Numbered from the stretch's first letter, positions 27,877 to 36,169 are shown. The stretch is DNA of 64,000 nucleotides from JBJYIN01 sp046237015 (GCF_046237015.1 NZ_JBJYIN010000005.1:62001-126000), one strand, 5' to 3'. The notes: generated by a model not told the origin, from the letters alone. Translations and numbers: made by a program.

Positions 27877-28572
27877 ATGGGCAGAATCGCGCCCAGGAAG
27901 CGAAAAACAACCTGGACTTATCATGCGCTATTACGCCTCTGCCAGCGTTTGATACGCCGTGGCCCGGAACGCTCTGAAGAAGGTGAACAAGAACATGTCA
28001 GATCGCGAGCCACATTGTCAGGTAAGCGAGTTAAAACATGTTTAAGCAAGATCTGGCATCTGCCAGACAATTACCATTGGATGGAACCTCTCCCCTTGTT
28101 CCATCGCCGCTGGTTGCTCATTGCCATCGGTCTATTGCTGGTCGTGCTGCTATGGCCATACTCTCCCCCTCAGTCACCCACACCACGCCCAGTGACGGTA
28201 CCAATAGAGCAAGTCGACAGCAGTGTGCCGATGCAGGCGGAAATCATTGAACCACCAATGCAGACGGAGATTACTCCTACCCCTCCGCCACAACAGCAGA
28301 GAACGGAAGCCAATTGGCATCGCTATCAAATAGCCTCTGGACAAACACTGGCACAGCTATTTCGTGATAATAACCTACCCGTTGGCGATGTATTCGCGAT
28401 GGCGCAGGTAGAAGGTCGGGACAAGCCACTCAGCAATTTGCGAGCAGGACAAGACGTTAAATTACAGTTGAATGCACAAGGGATGGTGACAGAACTGGAA
28501 ATTACCACAACGGATAATCAGACGGTGAGATTTACTCGTAACGCCGACGGTGCATTTACGCGTACTCCTTAG
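27877..28572 (+). CDS. ytfB: OapA-family cell division protein YtfB
   Basis: A 231-residue single-pass membrane protein. A basic cytoplasmic region of about 70 residues is followed by the OapA N-terminal motif (LPDNYHWMEPLPLFHRRWLL), a membrane segment (LLIAIGLLLVVLLWPY), a Pro/Thr-rich linker and a C-terminal OapA/LysM-like domain (WHRYQIASGQTLAQLFRDNNLPVGDVFAM). The E. coli protein localises to the septum and binds glycans. The ATG follows AGAGAGG. Divergent from fklB. Confidence 0.92.
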   Translation: MGRIAPRKRKTTWTYHALLRLCQRLIRRGPERSEEGEQEHVRSRATLSGKRVKTCLSKIWHLPDNYHWMEPLPLFHRRWLLIAIGLLLVVLLWPYSPPQSPTPRPVTVPIEQVDSSVPMQAEIIEPPMQTEITPTPPPQQQRTEANWHRYQIASGQTLAQLFRDNNLPVGDVFAMAQVEGRDKPLSNLRAGQDVKLQLNAQGMVTELEITTTDNQTVRFTRNADGAFTRTP

Positions 28573-28574
28573 CC

Positions 28575-28931
28575 TTACTTCCGTTCAAGCAAGAAGTCTC
28601 GCAACACGATGGCATGGTTATGCTGTGCGTCTTTGCTACCATAAAGCAATGTCACTCTTTCACGTTGGTTAATATGCTCCAGCAACACTTCACAAGTAGG
28701 TTGCCGCTTTAATTCTTCACGATAAGCCCCCACAAACGCATCCCAACGGGTAGGATCGACATGAAACCATTTTCGTAATTCATGACTGGGAGCAATCTCC
28801 TTCAGCCATATCACACCGTCCAGTCGAATTTTGCTGATACCTCGTGGCCAAAGACGGTCGATAAGAAATGTTAAGGCAGGGAAAGGTGGCGCGGCATCGT
28901 AAACGCGAACAAGATGAATAAGATTTGGCAC
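28575..28931 (-). CDS. DUF488 family protein, YeaO-like (GTG start)
   Basis: A 118-residue protein with the DUF488 hallmarks VRVYDAAPP, FLIDRLWPRGISKIRL, WLKEIAPSHELRKWFHVDPTRW and VTLLYGSKDAQHNHAIVL. The family (E. coli YeaO type) has no established activity. Initiation is at GTG, supported by GGAGGT five bases upstream. It is convergent with ytfB, three bases apart, and sits between ytfB and the ribosomal rplI operon, where E. coli has other small genes. Confidence 0.88.
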   Translation of the reverse strand: MPNLIHLVRVYDAAPPFPALTFLIDRLWPRGISKIRLDGVIWLKEIAPSHELRKWFHVDPTRWDAFVGAYREELKRQPTCEVLLEHINQRERVTLLYGSKDAQHNHAIVLRDFLLERK

Positions 28932-28992
28932 AACGCACCTCCATCCGAAAAAGATAACGCCATAATACGCTGATTTATTTCTCTATAAATGC

Positions 28993-29023
28993 AAAACGCT
29001 GGCACAAGGCCAGCGTTTTACGC
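28993..29023 (-). terminator. Terminator of the rpsF-priB-rpsR-rplI operon
   Basis: Perfect 11-base stem AAAACGCTGGC / GCCAGCGTTTT with loop ACAAG, about 40 bases after the rplI stop. T-rich on the minus-strand exit, so it ends the ribosomal operon. Confidence 0.9.
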
Positions 29024-29058
29024 GTTAACTAAAGTGTTAATCTAACGGCTAGCGTTAA

Positions 29059-29511
29059 TTATGCTTCAGCAACGACAACAACGTTCAGCGTAGCGAACAC
29101 ATCGCTGTGTACCTGGAAGCTCACATCGTGATCGCCCAGAGTACGCAGCACGCCGTTCGGCAGGCGAACTTCGCTTTTTGCAATATCAACACCGGCAGCA
29201 GTGACAGCATCAGCGATGTCACGAGTACCGATAGAACCGAACAGTTTACCTTCGTCGCCTGCTTTAGACGCGATAGTCACACTACCCAGTTCAGTGATCT
29301 TGGCAGCACGAGCTTCTGCAGCAGCCAGAACGTCAGCCAGTTTGGCTTCCAGTTCAGCACGGCGTGCTTCAAAGAACTCAACGTTTTTCTTGGTTGCCGG
29401 GACAGCTTTGCCCTGTGGAACCAAAAAGTTACGAGCATAGCCCGCTTTAACGTTTACCTGATCACCCAGGCTGCCCAGGTTTGCTACTTTATCAAGCAGA
29501 ATAACTTGCAT
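29059..29511 (-). CDS. rplI: 50S ribosomal protein L9
   Basis: A 150-residue ribosomal protein with the N-terminal L9 signature GDQVNVKAGYARNFLVPQGKA, a long connecting helix (LEAKLADVLAAAEARA) and a C-terminal RNA-binding lobe (KLFGSIGTRDIADAV). Last gene of the conserved rpsF-priB-rpsR-rplI operon, about 40 bases after rpsR. Confidence 0.99.
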   Translation of the reverse strand: MQVILLDKVANLGSLGDQVNVKAGYARNFLVPQGKAVPATKKNVEFFEARRAELEAKLADVLAAAEARAAKITELGSVTIASKAGDEGKLFGSIGTRDIADAVTAAGVDIAKSEVRLPNGVLRTLGDHDVSFQVHSDVFATLNVVVVAEA

Positions 29512-29552
29512 TACTTTATCCTCTCAAAGTCTCGTTAATGGACAGTGACCGA

Positions 29553-29780
29553 TTACTGATGACGATCAGTGTACGGCAACAAAGACAAGTAACGCGCACG
29601 CTTGATAGCGCGAGCCAGCTGACGCTGGTATTTTGCACGAGTACCGGTGATACGGCTCGGAACAATCTTGCCGCTTTCAGTGATATAGTTTTTCAGCGTA
29701 GCGATATCTTTATAATCAATCTCTACAACGCCTTCCGCGGTGAAACGGCAGAATTTGCGACGACGGAAATAACGTGCCAT
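29553..29780 (-). CDS. rpsR: 30S ribosomal protein S18
   Basis: A 75-residue protein, [20 protein letters not shown] onward, essentially identical in pattern to enterobacterial S18, with [45 protein letters not shown]. It binds S6 in the platform of the small subunit. Third gene of the operon. Confidence 0.99.
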
Positions 29781-29784
29781 ATGG

Positions 29785-30105
29785 CTAGTCTCCAGAATCT
29801 ATCAATTCAATCTGCTCGGCATGTAACACTATCTTGCTCAGACCATTGCGACCTTGATGGCAGCTAATGAACCCATGCACGGTAAGTTGCGTGCCGACCG
29901 TTATACTGTGGGTAACCGTTTGTGACGAGAGTCCGCTGACAATCACGGGCATACGACACCATGCTTGCCGACTTAATCCGGCTTCCTCCTGTGTCGAGCG
30001 GTGCTCAAGCACAAACTGACAGTGAGGAATCCCTGACGGACTGACTTTACGAATGGGTGTCTTGCACACCGTGCCGAACAACACCAGACGATTGACCGTC
30101 ACCAC
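29785..30105 (-). CDS. priB: Primosomal replication protein N (PriB), GTG start
   Basis: Single-strand-binding OB-fold protein of the PriA-PriB-DnaT replication restart primosome. About 105 residues containing [33 protein letters not shown] and the C-terminal [16 protein letters not shown]. Two adjacent in-frame GTG codons (30105 and 30102) could start it; no ATG is available. It lies between rpsF and rpsR with only a few bases on each side, the standard enterobacterial arrangement. Confidence 0.97.
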
Positions 30106-30110
30106 AACAA

Positions 30111-30503
30111 TTACTCTTCAGAATCCCCTGCATCCACATCATCGCCAGCTTCAGCGAAATCTTCACGACGCTCACGGCGTTCGTCTTTCGCTTTCACCAT
30201 TGGAGATGCTTCAGTTACCGCGTGCTTAACGCGCATAACCATGCTGCGGATAACGGCGTCGTTGAAGCGGAAGTTTGTTTCCAGCTCATCGATCACTTCC
30301 TGCGGTGCTTCAACGTTCAGCAGAACGTAATGCGCTTTGTGCAGTTTGTTAATCGGGTAAGCCAACTGACGGCGACCCCAGTCCTCCAGACGGTGAATCG
30401 TGCCCTGTGCACCGGTGATAGCACCCGTGTAGCGCTCGATCATGCCAGGAACCTGTTCGCTCTGGTCAGGATGAACCATAAATACGATTTCGTAATGACG
30501 CAT
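30111..30503 (-). CDS. rpsF: 30S ribosomal protein S6
   Basis: A 130-residue protein starting MRHYEIVFMVHPDQSEQVPGM with the acidic C-terminal tail (AGDDVDAGDSEE) that is a target of RimK-type glutamylation in enterobacteria. First gene of the rpsF-priB-rpsR-rplI operon. A strong ribosome binding site (AAGGAG) precedes the ATG. Confidence 0.99.
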   Translation of the reverse strand: MRHYEIVFMVHPDQSEQVPGMIERYTGAITGAQGTIHRLEDWGRRQLAYPINKLHKAHYVLLNVEAPQEVIDELETNFRFNDAVIRSMVMRVKHAVTEASPMVKAKDERRERREDFAEAGDDVDAGDSEE

Positions 30504-30631
30504 CGAATTGCTCCTTACGGATTATTCAGCCTCCTGTCTGGGTCAACCGCGGCCCGTGGAGGCAAGGAACGTGTATGTGTGCGGCTGAAAAAATGACGCG
30601 TAAGTATAGTGCCCGAGGTAAGAGAACACAA
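30504..30631 (-). promoter_or_regulatory. Promoter and leader of the rpsF operon
   Basis: On the minus strand TTGTGT and TATACT are separated by 17 bases (bases 30603-30631), a reasonable sigma-70 promoter. The transcribed leader contains TGCCTCCACGGGCCGCGG and CAGGAGGCTGAATAATCCG, segments that I recognise as similar to the enterobacterial rpsF leader; that leader carries the S6:S18-binding element used for autogenous control. The structure was not computed. Confidence 0.65.
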
Positions 30632-30711
30632 GGAAGAAACTCGGATAAATCCAGACGCGACCTTTCCCTACGTAAAGGCCAGACATTGGACACACGGGGT
30701 ACATCATGCGC

Positions 30712-31467
30712 TCACGCCAGATGGCGTTGGAAGAAGTCGATCCCCGCCTGCAAAGCAGAAGGCGTGATCCTATGCTTAACACCGGGCTCCGTCAGGTAAA
30801 CCAGATGCTTATCCTGTTGATTTTCATGTAATGCCTGATAAAGCCGGGCACTTTCCTGCGCAGGCACCACATCATCATCCTCGCCATGCCATATCAGAAG
30901 CGGCCTGTTAGACAACGCGTCGAGTCGAGTGGAAACATCATATTCAGCAAGCGTTGACGACAGTTGACGCAGTTGGACGTCATTTTCCGTACAACCAGCC
31001 ACTACCGGTGGGAAAAGCGTTTGTGATAGCGTCGAAAAATAGCCAGACCCCATAAACGCAGCAACGGCAGAAATCCACGGATAACGAGCCATCGTTGCTA
31101 ACGCACTCATGCCACCAAGGGACGCCCCACAAACGCCAATACGTCCTTCGGCAATCAGACCTTGCTGTTGATACGCTGCGATATAGTCCGGCAACTCATT
31201 GATATTCGACTGCAAAATATCCCAAAAATGACGTAAACGATAAGCCTCATCGCCGTTATAACGCGCCCCATGCATCAACGCATCGGGCAAAATGACGCGA
31301 AAGCCAGCCTTCGCCAGTGCATAACCGAAATAGGAATAAACGTCTTTTGAAGAGGTATAACCATGAAAAAAGAAAATGGTGGGCAAAGGCTCATCGCGTT
31401 TACCAGCAGGAACAGCATGAATAGCTTCAATCCCCTCTTTTATTACATCGACAGACATTTCGACCAT
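30712..31467 (-). CDS. yjfP: Alpha/beta-hydrolase esterase YjfP
   Basis: A 251-residue cytoplasmic alpha/beta hydrolase. Seen: oxyanion region FFFHGYTSSKDVYSYFGYALA, nucleophile elbow CGASLGGMSA (serine in G-A-S-L-G), acid region LLIWHGEDDDVVPAQ, and catalytic His in GVKHRITPSAL. E. coli YjfP (249 residues) is a carboxylesterase of unknown natural substrate. The chosen ATG is preceded by GAGGA; a GTG nine codons upstream is not needed. In E. coli the ula region separates yjfP from rpsF; here they are adjacent. Confidence 0.92.
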   Translation of the reverse strand: MVEMSVDVIKEGIEAIHAVPAGKRDEPLPTIFFFHGYTSSKDVYSYFGYALAKAGFRVILPDALMHGARYNGDEAYRLRHFWDILQSNINELPDYIAAYQQQGLIAEGRIGVCGASLGGMSALATMARYPWISAVAAFMGSGYFSTLSQTLFPPVVAGCTENDVQLRQLSSTLAEYDVSTRLDALSNRPLLIWHGEDDDVVPAQESARLYQALHENQQDKHLVYLTEPGVKHRITPSALQAGIDFFQRHLA

Positions 31468-31652
31468 ATTTTCCTCACTTTCAGTTCTGGGCACACATTA
31501 TTACCGTAGCGAAATCATATTTAGCCGCATACCCGTTCCTCTTTAGGATAAATCGGACCATTCACCACGTGCAGTCTTAATCACACCATTAAGCAAAAAA
31601 AAATTTCAATGACAAATATCAACAATTTAAACAAAAACTTACATACCAATAT

Positions 31653-31679
31653 TAAATATTTTTCATTTATTGCCGTTAG
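31653..31679 (+). promoter_or_regulatory. Candidate FliA (sigma-28) promoter of the chemoreceptor gene
   Basis: TAAATATT, an 11-base spacer, then GCCGTTAG. Each octamer matches the sigma-28 consensus (TAAAGTTT / GCCGATAA) at six of eight positions, at the exact spacing. It lies about 46 bases before the start of the chemoreceptor gene, which is the kind of gene FliA transcribes. Confidence 0.6.
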
Positions 31680-31725
31680 TGCCTTTACAGAAGACTAAAA
31701 AATAACCTTTCAGAAGAGACGCATC

Positions 31726-33672
31726 ATGTTGGGATTTTCTTTTAAACGCTGGGGCCTGGGCATCAAATTATCTGTCATCGCATCACTTAGCGTGGCTATC
31801 TTGTTTATTGCCTTTACACTCACCCTCACCCGTTCAGCGGGTGAGCAACTCAAATCGCTTACGCTCAGTGACATGCAAAGTCAGGTCACGGGCGTCACCG
31901 ATATGATAGATATGTATGATACGGGCCTTCAGGCAGAGGTTAGCAATTACTCTCGCTTACTGGCCAGCTTCCTGCCCACGAATTTTAAGCTAGATACCAC
32001 GCTGCGTATCCCGTTTGGCACGACCGATCAACCGACGCTAAAAGCGGGTGAGACGGTATTAAACCTGAATACCGAAGTACCCGATGATTTTCTTAGCCGA
32101 ACTAATGCCATTTCAACCATCTTTGTCCGCGATGGCGATGATTTTGTGCGTATCACTACGTCGTTAAAAAAAGAAGATGGCACGCGGGCCATCGGTACAA
32201 AACTCGATCGGGAAAGCCCTGCTTACGCGCTGATCATGAAAGGGGACAGCTACAACGGGCTGGCTACGCTGTTCGGGAAACAATATATCACGCGTTACCA
32301 GCCTATCCCTGATAGCACGGGCAAGATCATCGGTATTTTGTTTGTCGGCGTCGATATCACGAAACAGTTCACCGTCATGCAACAGCGTATTTTAGAAAAG
32401 AAAATAGGTGAACACGGGCACTTTTTTGTCATTAACACCAAGAAAGGCAAAGACGCGGGGCAATATCTCTATCATAAAAATAATGCGAATCAACGCCCTG
32501 ATTGGTCTGAAGGCTCACTAGAGCGAATATTGGCAACGGAGAGAGGCACTCTCGAATATGTAGACAATGCCCTGCCGGAAAATGAAAAAGGGCAGGTGAT
32601 GGTATATCGCAGCATTCCACAGTGGAACTGGGCGGTAGTTGGCACGGTGAGCAAGGAAAGCTTACTGGCCGAAGTAAGTCATACTCGAAATCTATTTCTT
32701 TTTTGCGGTATCGCACTGGTTGCCCTGTTTGCCGTCTTCTTTATCTTTCTGACCCGCAAATGGCTCAGCCGTCCATTAATTGAAGTGGTCAGAGTGGCTG
32801 AACAGTTTGCCGCCGGTAATCTTCAGGCAACGCTACTGACCCAGCGTGAAGATGAAGTAGGCAGACTGATCAATGCGATTAACGGCATTGGACAAGGATT
32901 AACAACCATCGTTGCACAGGTCAGAAACGCCGCCGAGGAAATCAGCGCTAACACGGATTCGCTAGCCACTGACAGCGAAAATATTAGTGAGCAGATTTCT
33001 CGACAGGCAAGTAGCGTGGAAGAAACCTCAGCCAGTATGGAACAACTGTCCGCCACCGTGAAGCAAAACGCAGATAACGTTTCTGCCGCGAAAGACCTGG
33101 CCGAACAAAGTGCGACGGCGGCACAAAACGGAAGTCAAACCGTCACGGATTCAGTCGCGACGATGAGCGACATTAAAAACTCGTCTCAACGTATTGCGGA
33201 TATCACCACTACGATTGAAGCTATCGCGTTCCAAACCAACATACTGGCGCTTAACGCCGCCGTTGAAGCCGCACGTGCGGGTGAACATGGTAAAGGCTTT
33301 GCCGTCGTCGCCGCAGAAGTGAGAGCGCTGGCTCAACGCACCTCGACGGCGGTGAAAGAGATTGAGTCATTAATTTCAGAATCGTTGGCAAAAATCGAGG
33401 CTGGCTATCACTTCTCTGAAAAAACACAGTCCGTGATGGACGATCTACGCAATCGTATTCAACAGGTTAGCACCATCGTTAACGATATCGATATTGCCTC
33501 ACGCGAACAGTCTGATGGAATAGGCCAGGTTAATATCGCCATTGTACAGATCGGTCAAGCAACGCAGGAAAATACCATACTGGTGAGCAACTCAGAACAA
33601 ACCGCCCATGCATTGCGACAAAAAGGCCATCATCTTAGCGAGCTAGTTAGCGTTTTTCGTATCCAGGAATAG
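31726..33672 (+). CDS. Methyl-accepting chemotaxis protein with a Cache-type sensor domain
   Basis: A 648-residue chemoreceptor. N-terminal membrane segment (LSVIASLSVAILFIAFTLTL), a periplasmic region of about 280 residues resembling fused Cache_3-Cache_2 sensors (FVRDGDDFVRI, YQPIPDSTGKIIGILFVGVD), a second membrane segment near residue 325-343, HAMP (SRPLIEVVRVAEQFAAGNL), and the signalling domain with the hairpin tip FQTNILALNAAVEAARAGEH. It ends SVFRIQE, with no WxxF tether. The ligand is not predictable. It lies between yjfP and rtcB2, an insertion relative to E. coli. Confidence 0.95.
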   Translation: MLGFSFKRWGLGIKLSVIASLSVAILFIAFTLTLTRSAGEQLKSLTLSDMQSQVTGVTDMIDMYDTGLQAEVSNYSRLLASFLPTNFKLDTTLRIPFGTTDQPTLKAGETVLNLNTEVPDDFLSRTNAISTIFVRDGDDFVRITTSLKKEDGTRAIGTKLDRESPAYALIMKGDSYNGLATLFGKQYITRYQPIPDSTGKIIGILFVGVDITKQFTVMQQRILEKKIGEHGHFFVINTKKGKDAGQYLYHKNNANQRPDWSEGSLERILATERGTLEYVDNALPENEKGQVMVYRSIPQWNWAVVGTVSKESLLAEVSHTRNLFLFCGIALVALFAVFFIFLTRKWLSRPLIEVVRVAEQFAAGNLQATLLTQREDEVGRLINAINGIGQGLTTIVAQVRNAAEEISANTDSLATDSENISEQISRQASSVEETSASMEQLSATVKQNADNVSAAKDLAEQSATAAQNGSQTVTDSVATMSDIKNSSQRIADITTTIEAIAFQTNILALNAAVEAARAGEHGKGFAVVAAEVRALAQRTSTAVKEIESLISESLAKIEAGYHFSEKTQSVMDDLRNRIQQVSTIVNDIDIASREQSDGIGQVNIAIVQIGQATQENTILVSNSEQTAHALRQKGHHLSELVSVFRIQE

Positions 33673-33684
33673 CGTGTTAGCGAT

Positions 33685-33712
33685 TCGTCGTGTGACAAAT
33701 GTTGCACGACGA
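33685..33712. promoter_or_regulatory. Dyad overlapping the -35 region of the rtcB2 promoter
   Basis: Perfect 8-base arms TCGTCGTG and CACGACGA separated by 12 bases, just after the chemoreceptor stop codon. The right arm overlaps the proposed -35 hexamer. There is no T-tract, so an operator is as likely as a terminator. Confidence 0.45.
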
Positions 33713-33730
33713 TCGTCACTTAAGTATCAT
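33702..33730 (+). promoter_or_regulatory. Sigma-70-type promoter for the leader ORF and rtcB2-prfH
   Basis: TTGCAC and TATCAT separated by exactly 17 bases, placing the transcript start near 33737, upstream of the leader ORF. No sigma-54 (RtcR-type) promoter was found here, unlike the E. coli rtcBA operon. Confidence 0.6.
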
Positions 33731-33773
33731 GCCCGCAATTTCTCATTCCCCAACTGACAAAGGAGACGACATA

Positions 33774-33818
33774 ATGACAACTATTACTCTGATTCTTTGC
33801 AGGACCTCTCGGGACTAA
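33774..33818 (+). CDS. 14-codon leader ORF upstream of rtcB2
   Basis: ATG to TAA encoding MTTITLILCRTSRD, preceded by AAAGGAG at good spacing, a stronger ribosome binding site than that of rtcB2 itself. It contains a rare-codon pair region (AGG and CGG arginine codons) and ends 86 bases before rtcB2. GCAGG within the ORF (33799-33803) and GCAGG over the rtcB2 ribosome binding site (33893-33897) can both pair with CCTGC at 33864-33868. A regulatory leader peptide is an inference; translation is not demonstrated. Confidence 0.45.
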   Translation: MTTITLILCRTSRD

Positions 33819-33904
33819 TTCCGCATTTTTCCGCTTTGCGTTTGCGTTATCCCCCAGTTGTAGCCTGCCTTACCCTATTTTTAAATTGATCAGCAGGATG
33901 ATCT

Positions 33905-35026
33905 ATGGGCAATGCTATTCGCTCTATTTCGGCGCGCGTCAGTGTGATCGCGACGGAAAACACCTGGATTGAAGATAAAGCAATCCAACAACTTCAAATT
34001 ACATCACAGCTTCCCAATATGGTTCGCGTGGCCGGAATGCCAGATTTGCATCCGGGGCGCGGCTACCCTATTGGCGCGGCTTTTTTCTCACAACAGCGTT
34101 TCTATCCGGCACTGGTTGGAAACGACATCGGCTGCGGCATGGCGCTCTGGCGTACTGGCCTGAACGCCAACAAAATTTCGCCGGATAAGCTGGAGAAACG
34201 GCTTGGCAACATTGATGGACCACTGGAAGACGATATCGACATTCCCCCTTCGCTGGCGGATTTTCGCTATTCGTTGGGCACCATCGGCGGCGGTAACCAC
34301 TTTGCGGAATTGCAGCAGCTTGATGAGGTTTATCTGCCAGATATACTACATGATCTGCGCATCGACCCTAAACAACTGCTGTTGCTCGTGCATAGCGGCT
34401 CACGTGGATTAGGGCAAACCATACTGGAAGCCCATGTGCGGGAATTCGGCCATCAGGGGCTTGAAGCCAATACCCCAGCCGCAGAAGCTTATCTGGAACA
34501 GCACCAGTTTGCGTTGACGTTTGCCATCAATAACCGGCGACTGATTGCACAACGCATGCTGGAACGTTGGCATACGGAAGGCGATGCCGCATTGGACGTG
34601 AACCACAATCTGGTGACCTCGACAACGATTGAGGGCATTTCCGGCTGGTTGCACCGCAAAGGCGCGACACCCGCCGACTGCGGCCCGGTTATCATTCCCG
34701 GTTCGCGTGGCGACTACAGCTATATCGTGCAACCCATTCCTCACGCCGACAGTCTGTATTCGCTGGCACACGGCGCGGGCAGAAAATGGATGCGTACGGA
34801 GTGTAAAGATCGGCTGTCTTCACGTTACAGCGTTCAGCAACTGGCGCGTACTCGTTTCGGCAGTCGCGTGATTTGTCAGGACAGGCAGTTGATTTTTCAA
34901 GAAGCACCAGAAGCCTACAAACCAATAGACAGCGTGATCGGCGCGATGCAACAAGCAGGACTCATCACACTGATTGCTCGCCTGAAACCGGTACTCACCT
35001 ACAAAACGCGCGGAGAAAACAAATGA
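33905..35026 (+). CDS. RNA ligase RtcB family protein (RtcB2, ribosome-repair type)
   Basis: A 373-residue GTP/Mn-dependent RNA ligase homologue. The RtcB metal site is intact: GNDIGCGM (Asp74, Cys77), GGGNHFAE (His132), VHSGSRGLG (His163), DVNHNLV (His234), and the histidine that would be guanylylated in SLAHGAGRK (His289). It is shorter than the tRNA/mRNA-repair RtcB of the rtcBA operon (408 in E. coli). Its overlap with prfH marks it as the RtcB2 type reported to religate 16S rRNA cut in the decoding centre. AGGA precedes the ATG. There is no rtcA or rtcR next to it. Confidence 0.93.
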   Translation: MGNAIRSISARVSVIATENTWIEDKAIQQLQITSQLPNMVRVAGMPDLHPGRGYPIGAAFFSQQRFYPALVGNDIGCGMALWRTGLNANKISPDKLEKRLGNIDGPLEDDIDIPPSLADFRYSLGTIGGGNHFAELQQLDEVYLPDILHDLRIDPKQLLLLVHSGSRGLGQTILEAHVREFGHQGLEANTPAAEAYLEQHQFALTFAINNRRLIAQRMLERWHTEGDAALDVNHNLVTSTTIEGISGWLHRKGATPADCGPVIIPGSRGDYSYIVQPIPHADSLYSLAHGAGRKWMRTECKDRLSSRYSVQQLARTRFGSRVICQDRQLIFQEAPEAYKPIDSVIGAMQQAGLITLIARLKPVLTYKTRGENK

Positions 35027-35646
35027 TCTTGCTTCAACTCTCCGCCGCTCAGGGACCGGACGAATGCATGCTGGCGACCGCAAAGGCGTTGCAGGCGCTG
35101 ACTCGAGATGCGGCGCAGCATGGAATCGAGTGTGAAATTATCGAAACCGAATCAGGAAAACGTGCCGGTACGTTACGCTCTGCTCTGGTTTTGTTAAACG
35201 GTGAACAGGCTGAACCGCTGGCTGACAGTTGGTGCGGTACGCTTCAGTGGACGTGCAATAGTCCCTGGCGCAAAGGCGGCGGACGCAAAAACTGGTTTAT
35301 CGGTGTCGCACGTTTTCATCAAAAACAAGCGTTTGCCGATAACGAGATCCGTTTTGAAACCACAAAATCCTCCGGCCCTGGCGGACAACATGTGAATAAA
35401 ACCGAATCGGCCGTACGCGCCACTCATGTCGCCAGCGGTATCACAGTGAAGGTGCAGAGTGAGCGCAGCCAGCACGCGAATAAGCGTCTGGCTTGTTATC
35501 TCATCGCCTATCGTCTGGAAACATTGCAACAACAGCAGCACGCCGAATTACGAGCACAGCGGCGTCTGTTCCATCACCAAATCGAACGCGGCAATCCTAT
35601 TAAGGTCTTCAAAGGAGAAGACTTTACGCAAATCGCCTCTCACTAA
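35023..35646 (+). CDS. prfH: Peptide chain release factor H (PrfH)
   Basis: A 207-residue release-factor homologue with the catalytic GGQ loop SSGPGGQHVNKTESAVRATH (Gly120-Gly121-Gln122) but only a short N-terminal domain (IL LQLSAAQGPDECML...) in place of the codon-reading domain of RF1/RF2. PrfH has been reported to release peptides from ribosomes whose 16S rRNA has been cut in the decoding centre, after which RtcB2 reseals the RNA. Its ATG overlaps the rtcB2 stop as ATGA, so the two are translationally coupled. A basic C-terminal tail follows the GGQ domain, as in other rescue factors. Confidence 0.94.
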   Translation: MILLQLSAAQGPDECMLATAKALQALTRDAAQHGIECEIIETESGKRAGTLRSALVLLNGEQAEPLADSWCGTLQWTCNSPWRKGGGRKNWFIGVARFHQKQAFADNEIRFETTKSSGPGGQHVNKTESAVRATHVASGITVKVQSERSQHANKRLACYLIAYRLETLQQQQHAELRAQRRLFHHQIERGNPIKVFKGEDFTQIASH

Positions 35647-35769
35647 CCACCAGCGACGGACAGGCTATCGCCTCGTCCGTCATAGATTACCAGTGCATTA
35701 GCGCCGTCATGTATCGTTATTAACTACATCGCTATCTTTCAGTCATTTGAACGTTAGCAAACATCTATT

Positions 35770-35798
35770 GCCCCTATTCAAATAGGGGCTTATCTTTA
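35770..35798 (+). terminator. Terminator of rtcB2-prfH
   Basis: Stem GCCCCTATT / AATAGGGGC with a two-base loop, followed by TTATCTTTAT, about 120 bases after the prfH stop. Confidence 0.78.
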
Positions 35799-35841
35799 TG
35801 ATTAGCCTCGCTAAAAAATGACACGCATTTCAGGATCGACA

Positions 35842-36150
35842 ATGAATATACGACGTTTTCTTCTCCTGCCATTACTTATGGCCGTTCTTTCCGCCTGCAC
35901 TCAACTACAGGGGCAACCCGCATCGCCGCCACAGTCAACCGATAGAGCGCAGGAAATTACCTACGCACAAACCCATACGCTGGAAAAAATGGGGACGATA
36001 TCCGCCCATGTGCGTGGTAGCCCTGATGATGCAGAACGAACGATTCGACAAAAAGCTGATGCCAGTCATGCACCTTATTATGTCATTACGCTAAAAACAG
36101 AACAGATGCTCCCCGGCATGTGGTACATCCGTGCTGTGTTATATCGATGA
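35842..36150 (+). CDS. bsmA: Biofilm/peroxide stress lipoprotein BsmA (YjfO)
   Basis: A 102-residue lipoprotein: the signal peptide RRFLLLPLLMAVLSAC ends in a lipobox cysteine (LSAC), followed by a Gln/Pro/Ser-rich linker and a DUF1471 (YhcN/McbA-type) domain, with MGTISAHVRGSPDDAERTIR and APYYVITLKTE. E. coli BsmA influences biofilm formation and peroxide resistance. AGGA precedes the chosen ATG; the longer frame from 35818 does not improve the signal peptide. In E. coli it adjoins yjfP; here the chemoreceptor and rtcB2-prfH lie between. Confidence 0.9.
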   Translation: MNIRRFLLLPLLMAVLSACTQLQGQPASPPQSTDRAQEITYAQTHTLEKMGTISAHVRGSPDDAERTIRQKADASHAPYYVITLKTEQMLPGMWYIRAVLYR

Positions 36151-36169
36151 GATCATCAGGGCTGACGAC

